Shown: piece after piece, positions 45,024-53,974 of the stretch
How the letters are laid out: every line of letters begins with the position of its first letter
How positions within the stretch are numbered: the stretch's first letter is position 1
Assembly (NCBI RefSeq): GCF_032121415.1
Contig: NZ_CP135079.1
Coordinates: forward strand, 6,262,001 to 6,326,000
Direction of reading: 5' to 3'
Length of the DNA stretch: 64,000 nucleotides
Source: Streptomyces parvus
GTDB lineage: Bacteria; Actinomycetota; Actinomycetes; Streptomycetales; Streptomycetaceae
Position numbers and translations under genes: made by a program
Notes under the pieces: model-generated
Told to the model about the DNA's origin: nothing
Seen by the model: only the letters and a program-made list of their open reading frames with translations
Databases searched by the model: none

Positions 45024-46758
45024 CGACACGACCGGGACCACCGGGGCCACCGACCCCTGCGCCCGCACGGAGTCCTCCGACTCCCGCGATTCCTCCGACT
45101 GGACGACCAGGGAACGCACGCCCGGCACCCCGCCCCGCGTCATCGTCGTCGGTGCGGGCGTGGCCGGCCTCTCCACCGGCTGCTACGCGCAGATGAGCGG
45201 CGCCAGGACCCGCGTCTTCGAGAAGCACGTACTGCCCGGCGGCTGCTGCACGGCCTGGTCGCGGGACGGCTACCTCTTCGACTACTGCATCGAATGGCTC
45301 ATCGGCACCGCCCCGGGCAACGACGCACACCAGGTGTGGGCCGAACTCGGCGCGCTGGACGGCAAGTCCGTCACCAACTTCGAGCTGTTCAACAAGGTCG
45401 AGGACGAACACGGCCGGTCGGTGACGTTCTACAACGACCCCGACCGCCTGGAGGCCCACCTCCTGGACATCTCGCCCGCCGACGCCCCGCTCATCCGGGC
45501 CTTCACCTGGGACCTGCGGCAATTCATCGACATCGAGCTGTATCCGTTCCTGACCGCGCCCGCCCTGCGGACCGTACGGGAACGGGTCGAGACCCTGCGC
45601 ACGGTGCTCCCGGCCTTCCGGCTGTTCTGGCGGACCGCGGCCACGCCGATGCACGTGTTCGCCGACCGGTTCCAGGACCCCCTGCTCCGCAAGGCGTTCC
45701 GCAACATCTTCTTCCAGGACCCGGAGGGCTTCCCGCTGCTGCCGTACCTCTTCAACATGGCCGCAGCCCACCACGGCAACGCCGGTTTCCCTCAAGGGGG
45801 TTCGCTCGGCCTCGCCCGGTCGATCGAGGAGCGCTACCGGAACCTGGGCGGCACGATCACCTACCGGGCCCGCGCCGAACGGGTCCTGGTTGAGAACGAC
45901 CGGGCGATCGGCATCGAACTACGGGGCGGAAAGCGGTATTTCGCCGAGCACGTGGTCTCCGCCTGCGACGGGCACACCACCGTCTACGGACTGCTGGGCG
46001 GCCGGTACACCGGCCCCCGCATCGACAAGCTCTACACCGACCTCCTCCACCGGCCCGGCGCCCTCTTCCCCGCCGTCGTCTCCGCCTTCGTCGGCCTGCG
46101 CGGCGACCTGGACCCCGACGAGGCGCACAGCACCACCCACCTCCTCGGCCCGGACGACGCGGACCACCTCCCCGGCGCGCTGCAGGACAGCCTCGTCGTC
46201 CAGGCCCGCTCCCGCTACTCGGGAGGCTTCGCACCACCCGGCTGCTCCGTCCTGCACTGCACGTACTTCAGCGACTACGCCCACTGGAAGGACCTGCGCA
46301 CCAGGAACCGCAAGGAATACCGTCGCCGCAAGCGTGAAGTCGCCCACTTCGTCCGAGACTTCCTGGAGCGCCGCACCCCCGGCCTCGCCGACCGCATCGA
46401 GATGATCGAGGTCGCCACACCCGCCACGACCCACCGCTACACCGGCAACCTGGGCGGCTCCATCCTCGCCTGGAAGGCCTTCTCCGACGCCGATGACGTG
46501 GCGGCGCGTCTGGTCGGCAGGGACCGGATGCGGCTGCCCGGACTGAGCGGCTTCTCCATGGCCGGCCAGTGGGTCGGCATGGGCGGCCTGATCCGTGCCG
46601 CCTCCACCGGCCGCTTCGCCGTCCAGTACCTCTGCCGCGAACTGGGGCTGGAATTCCGAGCCTGGGAGAGCAAGGGCGACGAACCGTGGCACCCCGGGAA
46701 GCTGGGGCACCTGCCCCAGCTCGACCGGTGGTCGGCGCGGGAGAGCGGGGGCTCATGA
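45013..46758 (+). CDS. ftdC: Phytoene-desaturase-like FAD oxidoreductase, first of two
   Basis: This is a 581-residue protein, ATG at 45013, overlapping the ftdB stop by 11 bp. After a 45-residue Ser/Asp/Thr-rich head comes the FAD fold VIVVGAGVAGLSTGCYAQMS and KHVLPGGCCTAWSRDG. The C-terminal part has GFSMAGQWVGMGGLIRAAST, typical of the carotenoid-desaturase/CrtI-like NAD(P)/FAD family. In PTM pathways these enzymes drive reductive carbocycle formation on the polyene tetramate. Its close similarity to ftdD suggests duplication. It overlaps ftdD by an ATGA. Confidence 0.85.
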   Translation: MSADDTTGTTGATDPCARTESSDSRDSSDWTTRERTPGTPPRVIVVGAGVAGLSTGCYAQMSGARTRVFEKHVLPGGCCTAWSRDGYLFDYCIEWLIGTAPGNDAHQVWAELGALDGKSVTNFELFNKVEDEHGRSVTFYNDPDRLEAHLLDISPADAPLIRAFTWDLRQFIDIELYPFLTAPALRTVRERVETLRTVLPAFRLFWRTAATPMHVFADRFQDPLLRKAFRNIFFQDPEGFPLLPYLFNMAAAHHGNAGFPQGGSLGLARSIEERYRNLGGTITYRARAERVLVENDRAIGIELRGGKRYFAEHVVSACDGHTTVYGLLGGRYTGPRIDKLYTDLLHRPGALFPAVVSAFVGLRGDLDPDEAHSTTHLLGPDDADHLPGALQDSLVVQARSRYSGGFAPPGCSVLHCTYFSDYAHWKDLRTRNRKEYRRRKREVAHFVRDFLERRTPGLADRIEMIEVATPATTHRYTGNLGGSILAWKAFSDADDVAARLVGRDRMRLPGLSGFSMAGQWVGMGGLIRAASTGRFAVQYLCRELGLEFRAWESKGDEPWHPGKLGHLPQLDRWSARESGGS

Positions 46759-48482
46759 GCGGCGACGGGAACCGGCCCCCGCGTGGCGGCGGCGCGCGCG
46801 GAACCCGGGAGACGATGATCATCATCGGGGCCGGGCTCGGCGGCCTCTCCACCGGCTGCTACGCCCAGATGAACGGCTACCGCACCCGCATCCTGGAGAT
46901 GCACGAGATCCCCGGCGGCTGCTGCACCGCCTGGGAGCGCGGGGGCTTCACGCTGGACGCCTGCGTCAGCTGGCTCCTCGGCAGCGGCCCCGGCAACGAG
47001 ATGCACCAGATCTGGCTGGAGCTCGGTGCCCTCCAGGGCAAGGAGATCCGCCACTTCGACGTCTTCAACATCGTGCGCGGCGCCGACGGCCGGGCCGTCC
47101 ACTTCTACTCCGACCCCGACCGCCTCGAAGCCCACCTCATCGGCATCTCACCGGCCGACACCCGCCTCGTACGGAAGTTCTGCGGGCAACTGCGCAGCTT
47201 CCGCGAGGCGTTGGCCGTCTACCCCTTCCTCAAACCCGTCGGACTGATGGGGCGCCGGGAGCGCTGGCGGATGCTCGCCTCGTTCCTGCCGTACTTCAAC
47301 GCCGTGCGCACCACGATCACCGTCCTGATGACCGACTTCTCGGCGCGCTTCAAGGACCCGCTGCTGCGGGAGGCCTTCAACTTCATCCTGTACGAGAAGC
47401 ACCCGGCCTTCCCCGTCCTTCCGTTCCACTTCCAGCTCGCCTCGCACGCCAACCTCTCCGCGGGCGTCCCCGAGGGCGGCTCCCTCGGTCTCGCCGAGTC
47501 GATCGAGGCCCGCTACCGGCGGCTCGGCGGCGAGGTCTCGTACAACACGAGGGTCGAGTCGGTGATCGTCGAGGACGACCGGGCGGTGGGTGTCCGGCTC
47601 AGCGGCGGCGGCGAACTGCGGGCCGACATCGTCGTCTCGGCCTGCGACGGCTACACCACCACGATGAAGTTCCTGAAGGGCGCCTACCTGGGCGAGGAGT
47701 ACCGCAAGCTCTACACCGAGACCATCCACGAGCCCGGCATGGTCTTCCCCGGCTACTTCACCCTCTTCCTCGGCCTCTCCCGCCCCTTCCCCGAGGGCGA
47801 CCCCTGCACGACGCACCTGATCGACGAGTCCCTGGCGGCCGAGCTGACCGGGATCCGGCATCCCAGCATCAACGTCCAGTTCCGCAGCCGCCATTACCCC
47901 GAGCTGTCCCCGGACGGCACCAGCGTCGTCTACGCCACCTACTTCTGCGACATCGCCCCCTGGCGCGCCCTGGACGAGGGCCCCGAACAGGTCACCCGTA
48001 CCCGCGGCGGCCAGGAGCTGCACACCCTGCCCGTACGCCACGGGCGCGGCTACTACGCGGCGAAACGGCGAGCCCGCGAGGCGCTCGTCGGCTTCCTCGA
48101 ACAGCGCCACCCCGGCCTGCGGGACGCGATCGTCGTCCGGGACGTCTCCAGCCCCCTCACCCAGGTCCGCTACACCGGCAACTACGACGGGACCGTGCTC
48201 GGCTGGCAGCCCTTCGTGGAGAGCGGCGAGAAGCTCGAAGAGCTGATCAAGAAGCACGGCCCCGGCCTTCCCGGACTGCGCGACTTCTACCAGTCCGGCG
48301 TCTGGGCCACCACCGGCGGCCTCATCCGGGCCGCCGCCGCCGGGCGCCACGTCATGCAGTTCGTCTGCCGCGACGACGGCAAGCCCTTCACCGCGTCGAT
48401 CGACCTCACCGCACCCCCGCCGACCCACCGGGTGATCCCCGTGCCCGTCCGCCCCGCCACATCGATGGAGAGGAAGCCATGA
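46755..48482 (+). CDS. ftdD: Phytoene-desaturase-like FAD oxidoreductase, second of two
   Basis: This is a 575-residue protein, ATG at 46755 overlapping the ftdC stop. The FAD fold reads MIIIGAGLGGLSTGCYAQMN then MHEIPGGCCTAWERGG, parallel to ftdC line by line, and the end reads QSGVWATTGGLIRAAAAGRH. With ftdC it should build the fused five-membered rings of the PTM. Its last four bases overlap the ftdE start. Confidence 0.85.
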   Translation: MSGDGNRPPRGGGARGTRETMIIIGAGLGGLSTGCYAQMNGYRTRILEMHEIPGGCCTAWERGGFTLDACVSWLLGSGPGNEMHQIWLELGALQGKEIRHFDVFNIVRGADGRAVHFYSDPDRLEAHLIGISPADTRLVRKFCGQLRSFREALAVYPFLKPVGLMGRRERWRMLASFLPYFNAVRTTITVLMTDFSARFKDPLLREAFNFILYEKHPAFPVLPFHFQLASHANLSAGVPEGGSLGLAESIEARYRRLGGEVSYNTRVESVIVEDDRAVGVRLSGGGELRADIVVSACDGYTTTMKFLKGAYLGEEYRKLYTETIHEPGMVFPGYFTLFLGLSRPFPEGDPCTTHLIDESLAAELTGIRHPSINVQFRSRHYPELSPDGTSVVYATYFCDIAPWRALDEGPEQVTRTRGGQELHTLPVRHGRGYYAAKRRAREALVGFLEQRHPGLRDAIVVRDVSSPLTQVRYTGNYDGTVLGWQPFVESGEKLEELIKKHGPGLPGLRDFYQSGVWATTGGLIRAAAAGRHVMQFVCRDDGKPFTASIDLTAPPPTHRVIPVPVRPATSMERKP

Positions 48483-49534
48483 AGATCGCCACATGGGTGG
48501 TCCGCGAGCACATGGAGGGCGTCCCCGACGTGGACCGCGTGTACGAGAAGGTCGTCGAGCACGTCGACGTCACGCTGGCCCCCGACGAGATGCTGTTGCG
48601 CACCCTGTACGTCTCCGTCGACCCCTACCTCCAGGGCATCGCCCTCGACACCCCCATCGGCCGGCACATGGGCGCCGACTCGATCATGGAGGTGGTGGAG
48701 GCCGGACCACGCGCCGCCCACCGCGTCGGCGACCTCGTCCAGGGCTTCGGCGGCTGGCGTACACATGTGATCTCGACCGGTGTCCCCGAACTCTGGCAGA
48801 CCGGCACGTTCCCCATGGTCTTCCCGGCGTACCGCAGGCTCGACCCCCGGTGGTACGACGACGCCCTGCCGCTGTCGACCGCCCTCAGCGTGATGGGCGG
48901 TCCGGGTATGACCGCGTGGGGGACCCTCTCCAAGTACATGACGATCAACCCTGGCGAGACGCTCGTGGTCAGCGGGGCCTCCGGTGCGGTGGGGGCCCTC
49001 GTCGGCCAGCTCGCGGCGCTCGACGGGGCCCGGGTCATCGGCACCACCTCGTCCCCGGAGAAGGCGGACTACCTCACCGGGCTCGGGTTCGACGCGGTGG
49101 TCGTCTACCGCCACGGGGACGGCGAGGACACCGTGCGCGAGGCGCTGGCCCGGGCGGCCCCCCACGGCGTCGACCGGTACTTCGACAACCTCGGCGGCAC
49201 GGTCACCGACGCGGTGTTCTCCCTGCTCAACATCGGCAGCCAGGTGGCGGTGTGCTGGCAGTGGGCGACCCAGGTCGGCAATGACGACACCGGCCCCCGG
49301 CTCCTGCCCTGTCTGATGTTCCCGCGCGCCACGGTGCGCGGCATCTTCTCCCTGGAATGGTTCACCGAACGCAACTGGCAGGACCTCCACACCGAGCTGG
49401 GCGGCCGGGTCCGGCGCGGGGAGGTCGTCTGCGACCACACCGTGTACCACGGCTTCGACGCCATCCCCGCCGCCTACGCCAGCCTCTACGGCGACCGGGC
49501 GGCCAACCGCGGCAAGGTACTCGTCGAACTCTGA
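48479..49534 (+). CDS. ftdE: NADPH-dependent reductase of the MDR family
   Basis: This is a 351-residue protein, ATG at 48479. The N-terminus resembles the leukotriene-B4-dehydrogenase/quinone-reductase group (LAPDEMLLRTLYVSVDPYLQ). The nucleotide fold reads LVVSGASGAVGALVGQLAAL, and no zinc-binding Cys cluster is visible. In ikarugamycin and HSAF-type pathways the enzyme of this class closes the third ring by reductive Michael addition. Its presence here predicts a tricyclic product. It is coupled to ftdD by an ATGA overlap. Confidence 0.85.
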   Translation: MKIATWVVREHMEGVPDVDRVYEKVVEHVDVTLAPDEMLLRTLYVSVDPYLQGIALDTPIGRHMGADSIMEVVEAGPRAAHRVGDLVQGFGGWRTHVISTGVPELWQTGTFPMVFPAYRRLDPRWYDDALPLSTALSVMGGPGMTAWGTLSKYMTINPGETLVVSGASGAVGALVGQLAALDGARVIGTTSSPEKADYLTGLGFDAVVVYRHGDGEDTVREALARAAPHGVDRYFDNLGGTVTDAVFSLLNIGSQVAVCWQWATQVGNDDTGPRLLPCLMFPRATVRGIFSLEWFTERNWQDLHTELGGRVRRGEVVCDHTVYHGFDAIPAAYASLYGDRAANRGKVLVEL

Positions 49535-49584
49535 GCGCCGCCGCTTCTCTCCCGCCGCTCCAACGCCCCGTCCCAGGAGGCACA

Positions 49585-50784
49585 TTGACCATCGACCCCA
49601 AGGAACCGGCCCCGGCCCCGGCCCCGGAGCCGATGCACCGCCTGCGCTTCGAGGAAGCCGGGCCGCCCTGCCGCACCGAGCTCCCGGGCGGCACGCCCGC
49701 CTGGCTGGTCAGCCGGTACGCCGACGTCCGCCAGGTGCTCTCCGACCCGCGCTTCGGCCGGGCCCAGCTGTACGCCCCCGATGCCCCGGCCCTCTCCGGC
49801 GTACCGGACCTCGTGAACGACCCCGACCTGATGTTCAACCAGGACGGCCCCGCCCATCTGCGCCTGCGCCGCACCCTGCGGCGTGCGTTCACCCCGAGGG
49901 CCGTCGCCCGCTGGCGGCCGTGGATCGCCGCGATCGTCGAGGAACTGCTCGACCGGCTGGAGGCACGACCGCAACCGGCGGACATGGTGGCCGAGTTCGC
50001 TCTCCCCCTGCCGGTGGCGGTGATCAGCCGGTTGATGGGACTGGACGAGTCCACGGGGGACCGGCTGCGGACCTGGAGCGAACACGCCTTCTCCGACGGC
50101 ACCCATGAAGGCGAAGAAGTGGCCTCGGTCCTCCGGGAGTTCAGCACGTTCGGCGCGGACCTCCTCGCGGAGCGGCGCCGGGCTCCGGGGGAGGACCTGG
50201 TCAGCGGGATCGTCGCGGCGGCCGACGAGGAAGGGGGCGTTCCCGAGGCGCAGTTGGTCAGCCTGGTGTGCGGGCTGGTCGTCGGCGGCCACGACAGCAC
50301 GATGACCATGCTCGGCAACGCGCTGCTCTACCTCCTCGGCGAACGCCGCGAGACCTGGCCCCGTCTCGGGGCCGACGAGGAGGCCGCCGAGACCGTCGCG
50401 GACCGGCTCGTCCACCTCGTACCGCTCGGCGACGACCGGGGCAGTACGCGGCACGCCGCCACGGACGTCGAGGTCGGCGGGGTGACGATCCCGGCCGGCG
50501 CGATCGTGCTCGCCGACTGCGGCATGGCCAACCGCGACCCCGAGGTCTTCCCGCCCGCGACGCTCCACGACCTGTTCGCCCCCCTGGAGGCCCCCACGCT
50601 CTCCTTCGGCGCCGGGCCCCACTACTGCCTCGGTGCCTGGCTGGCCCGTACGGAACTCCAACTCGCCCTGCACCGCCTGGCCGCCCGTTTCCCGGATCTG
50701 CGCCTGGCCGACCCGGCGGACCCGGTCGTGTGGCGCACCGGAACGACCTCCCGCAGCCCCCGCTTTCTGGGCGTCAGGTGGTAG
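49585..50784 (+). CDS. ftdF: Cytochrome P450 with a non-canonical K-helix
   Basis: This is a 399-residue protein, TTG start at 49585 four nt after AGGAGG. Heme binding is intact (FGAGPHYCLGAWLAR), the I-helix has VGGHDST, and the C-helix has HLRLRRTLRRAF. The expected ExxR of the K-helix, where actinobacterial P450s read EELLR before a V-P-L/P, is instead ADRLVHLVPLGDD, so neither Glu nor Arg is present. A few P450s, such as the CYP157 group, are known to lack ExxR. It is the last gene of the cluster and probably a late tailoring oxidase. It starts 50 bp after ftdE. Confidence 0.8.
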   Translation: MTIDPKEPAPAPAPEPMHRLRFEEAGPPCRTELPGGTPAWLVSRYADVRQVLSDPRFGRAQLYAPDAPALSGVPDLVNDPDLMFNQDGPAHLRLRRTLRRAFTPRAVARWRPWIAAIVEELLDRLEARPQPADMVAEFALPLPVAVISRLMGLDESTGDRLRTWSEHAFSDGTHEGEEVASVLREFSTFGADLLAERRRAPGEDLVSGIVAAADEEGGVPEAQLVSLVCGLVVGGHDSTMTMLGNALLYLLGERRETWPRLGADEEAAETVADRLVHLVPLGDDRGSTRHAATDVEVGGVTIPAGAIVLADCGMANRDPEVFPPATLHDLFAPLEAPTLSFGAGPHYCLGAWLARTELQLALHRLAARFPDLRLADPADPVVWRTGTTSRSPRFLGVRW

Positions 50785-50842
50785 GCCCGCCCCCGGGAGG
50801 CCGGGGCGCCGGGAGCGCCGCCGGTACGCGCCGCACCGGGCG

Positions 50843-52057
50843 TCACCAGTCGTGCACGGTCCCGTCGTGGAGCCGGTTGACCGGCAGATACGCGGCCGCG
50901 TACGGGTGGGCGGCGGCCAGCTCCTCGTCCAGTTCCACCCCGATGCCGGGCTCCTCGCCCGGGTGCAGGTGTCCGTCGGAGAAGGTGTAGGCGTGCCGGA
51001 ACACCTCGTCGGTGAGCGGGGTGTGGCGGGAGTACTCCTGGATGCCGAAGTTGTGCACGGCCAGGTCGAGATGGACGGCCGCGGCCATTCCGACCGGGGA
51101 GATGTCCTCGGGGCCGTGGATCGCGCTCTTGATCTGGTACTGCGCGGCGAAGTCGAAGAGCTTCCGCAACGGGGTGACCCCGCCGAAGTGGGTCACGGCG
51201 GACCGGACGTAGTCGATCAGCTGCTCGGTGACCAGGGCCTGGTAGTCGTACACCGTGTTGAAGACCTCGCCCACGGCCAGCGGTGTCGTCGTGGACCGGC
51301 GGACCAGGCGCAGCGCCTCCTGATTCTCGGCCGGGGTGCAGTCCTCCAGCCAGAACGGCCGGTAGGGCTCCAGGTCCTTGCCGAGCCGGGCGGCCTGGAC
51401 CGGGGTGAGCCGGTGATGGGAGTCGTGCAGCAGCGGCAGCTCGGCCCCGAACTCCGCGCGCACCGCCTCGAACACGGTCGGCACATGGCGCAGGTAGGCC
51501 GCCGTGTCCCAGTCCTCCACCAGGGGGCGGGCCTGCTGGTGGAGGACCGGCGTACCGGTGTCGTCGGTGTCCGACACTCCGTACACCGCCTTGATGCCAG
51601 GGATGCCGGACTGGATGCGGACGGCCGGATAGCCTTCGGCGATCCGGGCCCGTACGGAGTCGAGCAGCTCGGGTATGTCCCGCCCGTTGGCGTGACCGTA
51701 CGTTCCGATCCGCTCCCGGCTCGCGCCGCCCAGCAGCTGGTACAGCGGCAGCCCGGCGGCCTTGGCCTTGATGTCCCACAGCGCCACGTCGACGGCGGCG
51801 ATGGCGGCCATGGTCACCGGTCCGCGCCTCCAGTAGGCGCCCCGGTACAGGGACTGCCAGGTGTCCTCGATGCGATGCGGGTCGAGCCCGGTCAGCAGCG
51901 GGGCGACATGGCCGGTGAGGTAGCTGACGACGGCCAGCTCCCGCCCGTTGAGGGTGGCGTCGCCGAGGCCGGTCAGCCCTTCGTCGGTGGTCAGCTTGAG
52001 GGTGACGAAGTTGCGGCCGGGGCTGGTGACGACGACCTTCGCGTCGACGATCTTCAT
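50843..52057 (-). CDS. manD: Mannonate dehydratase-type enolase-superfamily enzyme
   Basis: This is a 404-residue protein, ATG at 52055-52057. It matches the ManD pattern closely: MKIVDAKVVVTSPGRNFVTL, GDATLNGRELAV, LYRGAYWRRGPVTM, YGHANGRDIPE, LLHDSHHRLTP for metal binding, and FWLEDCTPAENQEALRL. These Mg-dependent enzymes dehydrate D-mannonate or D-gluconate to 2-keto-3-deoxygluconate, although many members are poor enzymes in vitro. It shares an operon with an ABC sugar permease, supporting a role in sugar-acid or uronate use. It converges with the end of the PTM cluster. Confidence 0.9.
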   Translation of the reverse strand: MKIVDAKVVVTSPGRNFVTLKLTTDEGLTGLGDATLNGRELAVVSYLTGHVAPLLTGLDPHRIEDTWQSLYRGAYWRRGPVTMAAIAAVDVALWDIKAKAAGLPLYQLLGGASRERIGTYGHANGRDIPELLDSVRARIAEGYPAVRIQSGIPGIKAVYGVSDTDDTGTPVLHQQARPLVEDWDTAAYLRHVPTVFEAVRAEFGAELPLLHDSHHRLTPVQAARLGKDLEPYRPFWLEDCTPAENQEALRLVRRSTTTPLAVGEVFNTVYDYQALVTEQLIDYVRSAVTHFGGVTPLRKLFDFAAQYQIKSAIHGPEDISPVGMAAAVHLDLAVHNFGIQEYSRHTPLTDEVFRHAYTFSDGHLHPGEEPGIGVELDEELAAAHPYAAAYLPVNRLHDGTVHDW

Positions 52058-52095
52058 GCGTGAGTGCTCTTTCCGCAGGTGGGGGAGTGGTGGGT

Positions 52096-52941
52096 TCAGC
52101 CCTTGGAGGCGCCGGACGTCAGCCCGGCCACCAGGTACTTCTGGCCGAGGACGGCTGCCAGGACCACGGGCACGGTGATGAGGGCCGCGGCGGCCATCAG
52201 ACCGCCCCAGTCCGTACTCGCGTAGGAGATGAAGTTGAACAGGGTGACCGGCACGGTCCGGGTCCGGTCGTCGGAGAAGACCAGCGCGAACATGAAGTTG
52301 TTCCAGCTGAAGACGAAGGCGAGCAGGGACGCGGTCGCGGTGCCGGGCGCGGCGAGCGGCAGCGAGATCCGCCAGAACGCGCCGAAGGCGCTCAGCCCGT
52401 CGGTACGGGCGGCCTCCTCCAGCTCGACCGGCAGCCCGGCGAAGAAGCTGATCATGATCCATATGATCAGCGGGACCGAGACGAACATATGGCTGAGGAC
52501 GAGCACCGTGTAGGAGCCGACCAGGCCCATCCGCGCGAACAGGTAGTACCACGGCACCAGCAGCGAGATCGCCGGGACGATACGCGCGACGAGGATCACC
52601 GAACCGGTGCGCTGCATCGAGAATCGCCCGACCGCCCAGGCGGCCGGCACCGCGATCACCGCGGAGAGCACGGTCGAAACCACCTCGACCAGCAGGGAGT
52701 TGCCCATCGAGCGCACGATCTGCCCGGCCTCGACGACGGCACGGAAGTTGTCCAGCGTCGGAGTGAACCACAACCCGACCGACGGATCGGTGACCTGCAC
52801 GTTGGTCTTGAAGGCGGCGGCGAACATCCACACCACCGGCAGCGCGAAGACGAGTGTCACGACGGTGATGGCGATGCCCCGCAGCCAGGAACCGTGACGC
52901 CGGCCGCGCCGGGTCCGCGCGGGGGAGAGGGTGGCACTCAT
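52096..52941 (-). CDS. Carbohydrate ABC transporter permease (MalG type)
   Basis: This is a 281-residue protein, ATG at 52939-52941. Six membrane segments and the permease EAA loop (LEEAARTDGLSAFGAFWRIS then LPLAAP) identify a CUT1 family inner-membrane component. It sits just upstream of manD on the same strand. Its partner permease and binding protein should lie immediately upstream, but the chitinase gene is there instead, so the transporter cannot be complete at this locus. Confidence 0.85.
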   Translation of the reverse strand: MSATLSPARTRRGRRHGSWLRGIAITVVTLVFALPVVWMFAAAFKTNVQVTDPSVGLWFTPTLDNFRAVVEAGQIVRSMGNSLLVEVVSTVLSAVIAVPAAWAVGRFSMQRTGSVILVARIVPAISLLVPWYYLFARMGLVGSYTVLVLSHMFVSVPLIIWIMISFFAGLPVELEEAARTDGLSAFGAFWRISLPLAAPGTATASLLAFVFSWNNFMFALVFSDDRTRTVPVTLFNFISYASTDWGGLMAAAALITVPVVLAAVLGQKYLVAGLTSGASKG

Positions 52942-52990
52942 GTGTTCTTCCTTCCGCCCCGGCGGCGCAGCAGTACCACGGCACCGATGA
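52938..52990 (-). pseudogene. Possible C-terminal stub of the missing partner permease
   Basis: A minus-strand frame ends in IIGAVVLLRRRGGRKNT and its stop overlaps the permease ATG as ATGA. That short hydrophobic end, the Arg-rich tail and the overlap are what the C-terminus of the upstream permease would look like in an intact operon. Upstream the frame quickly turns into noise, so only about 15 codons seem to remain. This is inference. Confidence 0.35.
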
Positions 52991-53071
52991 TGAACGGGCG
53001 CGAGGCACCAGGCGGCGGGGGTGTCGCGGGCCGGAGGTGTCGGCCCCGGCCCGCGACTGCTGTGAAGGGTG

Positions 53072-53974
53072 TCAGCAGCTCAGGTTGGAACCGGGCGTGG
53101 TGCCCAGGATCTGGGTGAACTGCTGGAATTTGGAGATGCGGCTCTGCACCTGGGCGGGGTTGCCGCCGTTGCACTCGATGCTGCCGTTGATGGCGCGGAT
53201 CGTGTGACCGAAACCCTGGTTGTTGACGATCGCGTTGTGCGCGGTCATCCACCCCGGGCCGTTTTGGGTGTTCCAGTACCAGAGGGCGGTCTTCCAGGAG
53301 ACGGACGCGTTGTTCTGGACGAGCCAGGGGTTGTTCAGCAGGTCGATGCCGAGTGCGTCGCCCGCGGCCTTGTAGTTGAAGTTCCAGGAGAGCTGGATGG
53401 GCCCCTTGCCGTAGTACGCGGCCTGTCCGGCCGGGCAGCCGTAGGGCTGGCTCCAGTCGCAGTAGTGCGGATAGTTGGCGGTGTTCTGCTCCACGATGTG
53501 GACGAGGCCGCCGGTCTCGTGGCTGACGTTGGCCAGGAAGGCCGCCGCTTCGCGACGCTTGATCTCGGTGCTGCCCGTGTTGGCGAACGCCGGGTACGCG
53601 CTCAGCGCGGAGACGAGTCCGCTGTAGGTGTAGAAGGAGTTCCTGTTCGGGAACATCTGGTCGAACTGCGCTTGGCTGACCGGGAAGCCGGTGGTGGGCG
53701 GGTTGCCGCCGCCACAGGTGTAGGGGTCCCAGTACCACGTGCTGATGGTCGGATCGTAGGCCGGGTTGTCGTGCTCGGCGATGTAGTAGGCCCCGTTGAA
53801 GCGGACGACGGTCCCCGCCGTGTACCAGGAACCCGCCTGCCAGTTGGGTGCCGTGTCGCACGGACCGGCGACGGCCTTGAGGGGGGCCGCCGAGGCGGCG
53901 GGGGCGAACGCCGCCGCGAGCCCGGTCACCAGCAGCAGGGTCATGAGCGTTCTCGCGATGCGATGTCTGAGCAC
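53072..53974 (-). CDS. Secreted GH19 chitinase with CBM5/12
   Basis: This is a 300-residue protein, ATG at 53972-53974. Order: Sec signal peptide (MLRHRIARTLMTLLLVTGLA, cleavage after ASA), then a chitin-binding CBM5/12 domain (WQAGSWYTAGTVVRFNGAYY, WYWDPYTCGGG), a short linker, and the GH19 catalytic domain. The latter has AFLANVSHETGGLVHI with the acid Glu, YYGKGPIQLSWNFNYKAAGD and WKTALWYWNTQNGPG. It degrades chitin outside the cell. A DasR-like site lies upstream, matching known chitinase control in Streptomyces. Confidence 0.9.
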   Translation of the reverse strand: MLRHRIARTLMTLLLVTGLAAAFAPAASAAPLKAVAGPCDTAPNWQAGSWYTAGTVVRFNGAYYIAEHDNPAYDPTISTWYWDPYTCGGGNPPTTGFPVSQAQFDQMFPNRNSFYTYSGLVSALSAYPAFANTGSTEIKRREAAAFLANVSHETGGLVHIVEQNTANYPHYCDWSQPYGCPAGQAAYYGKGPIQLSWNFNYKAAGDALGIDLLNNPWLVQNNASVSWKTALWYWNTQNGPGWMTAHNAIVNNQGFGHTIRAINGSIECNGGNPAQVQSRISKFQQFTQILGTTPGSNLSC

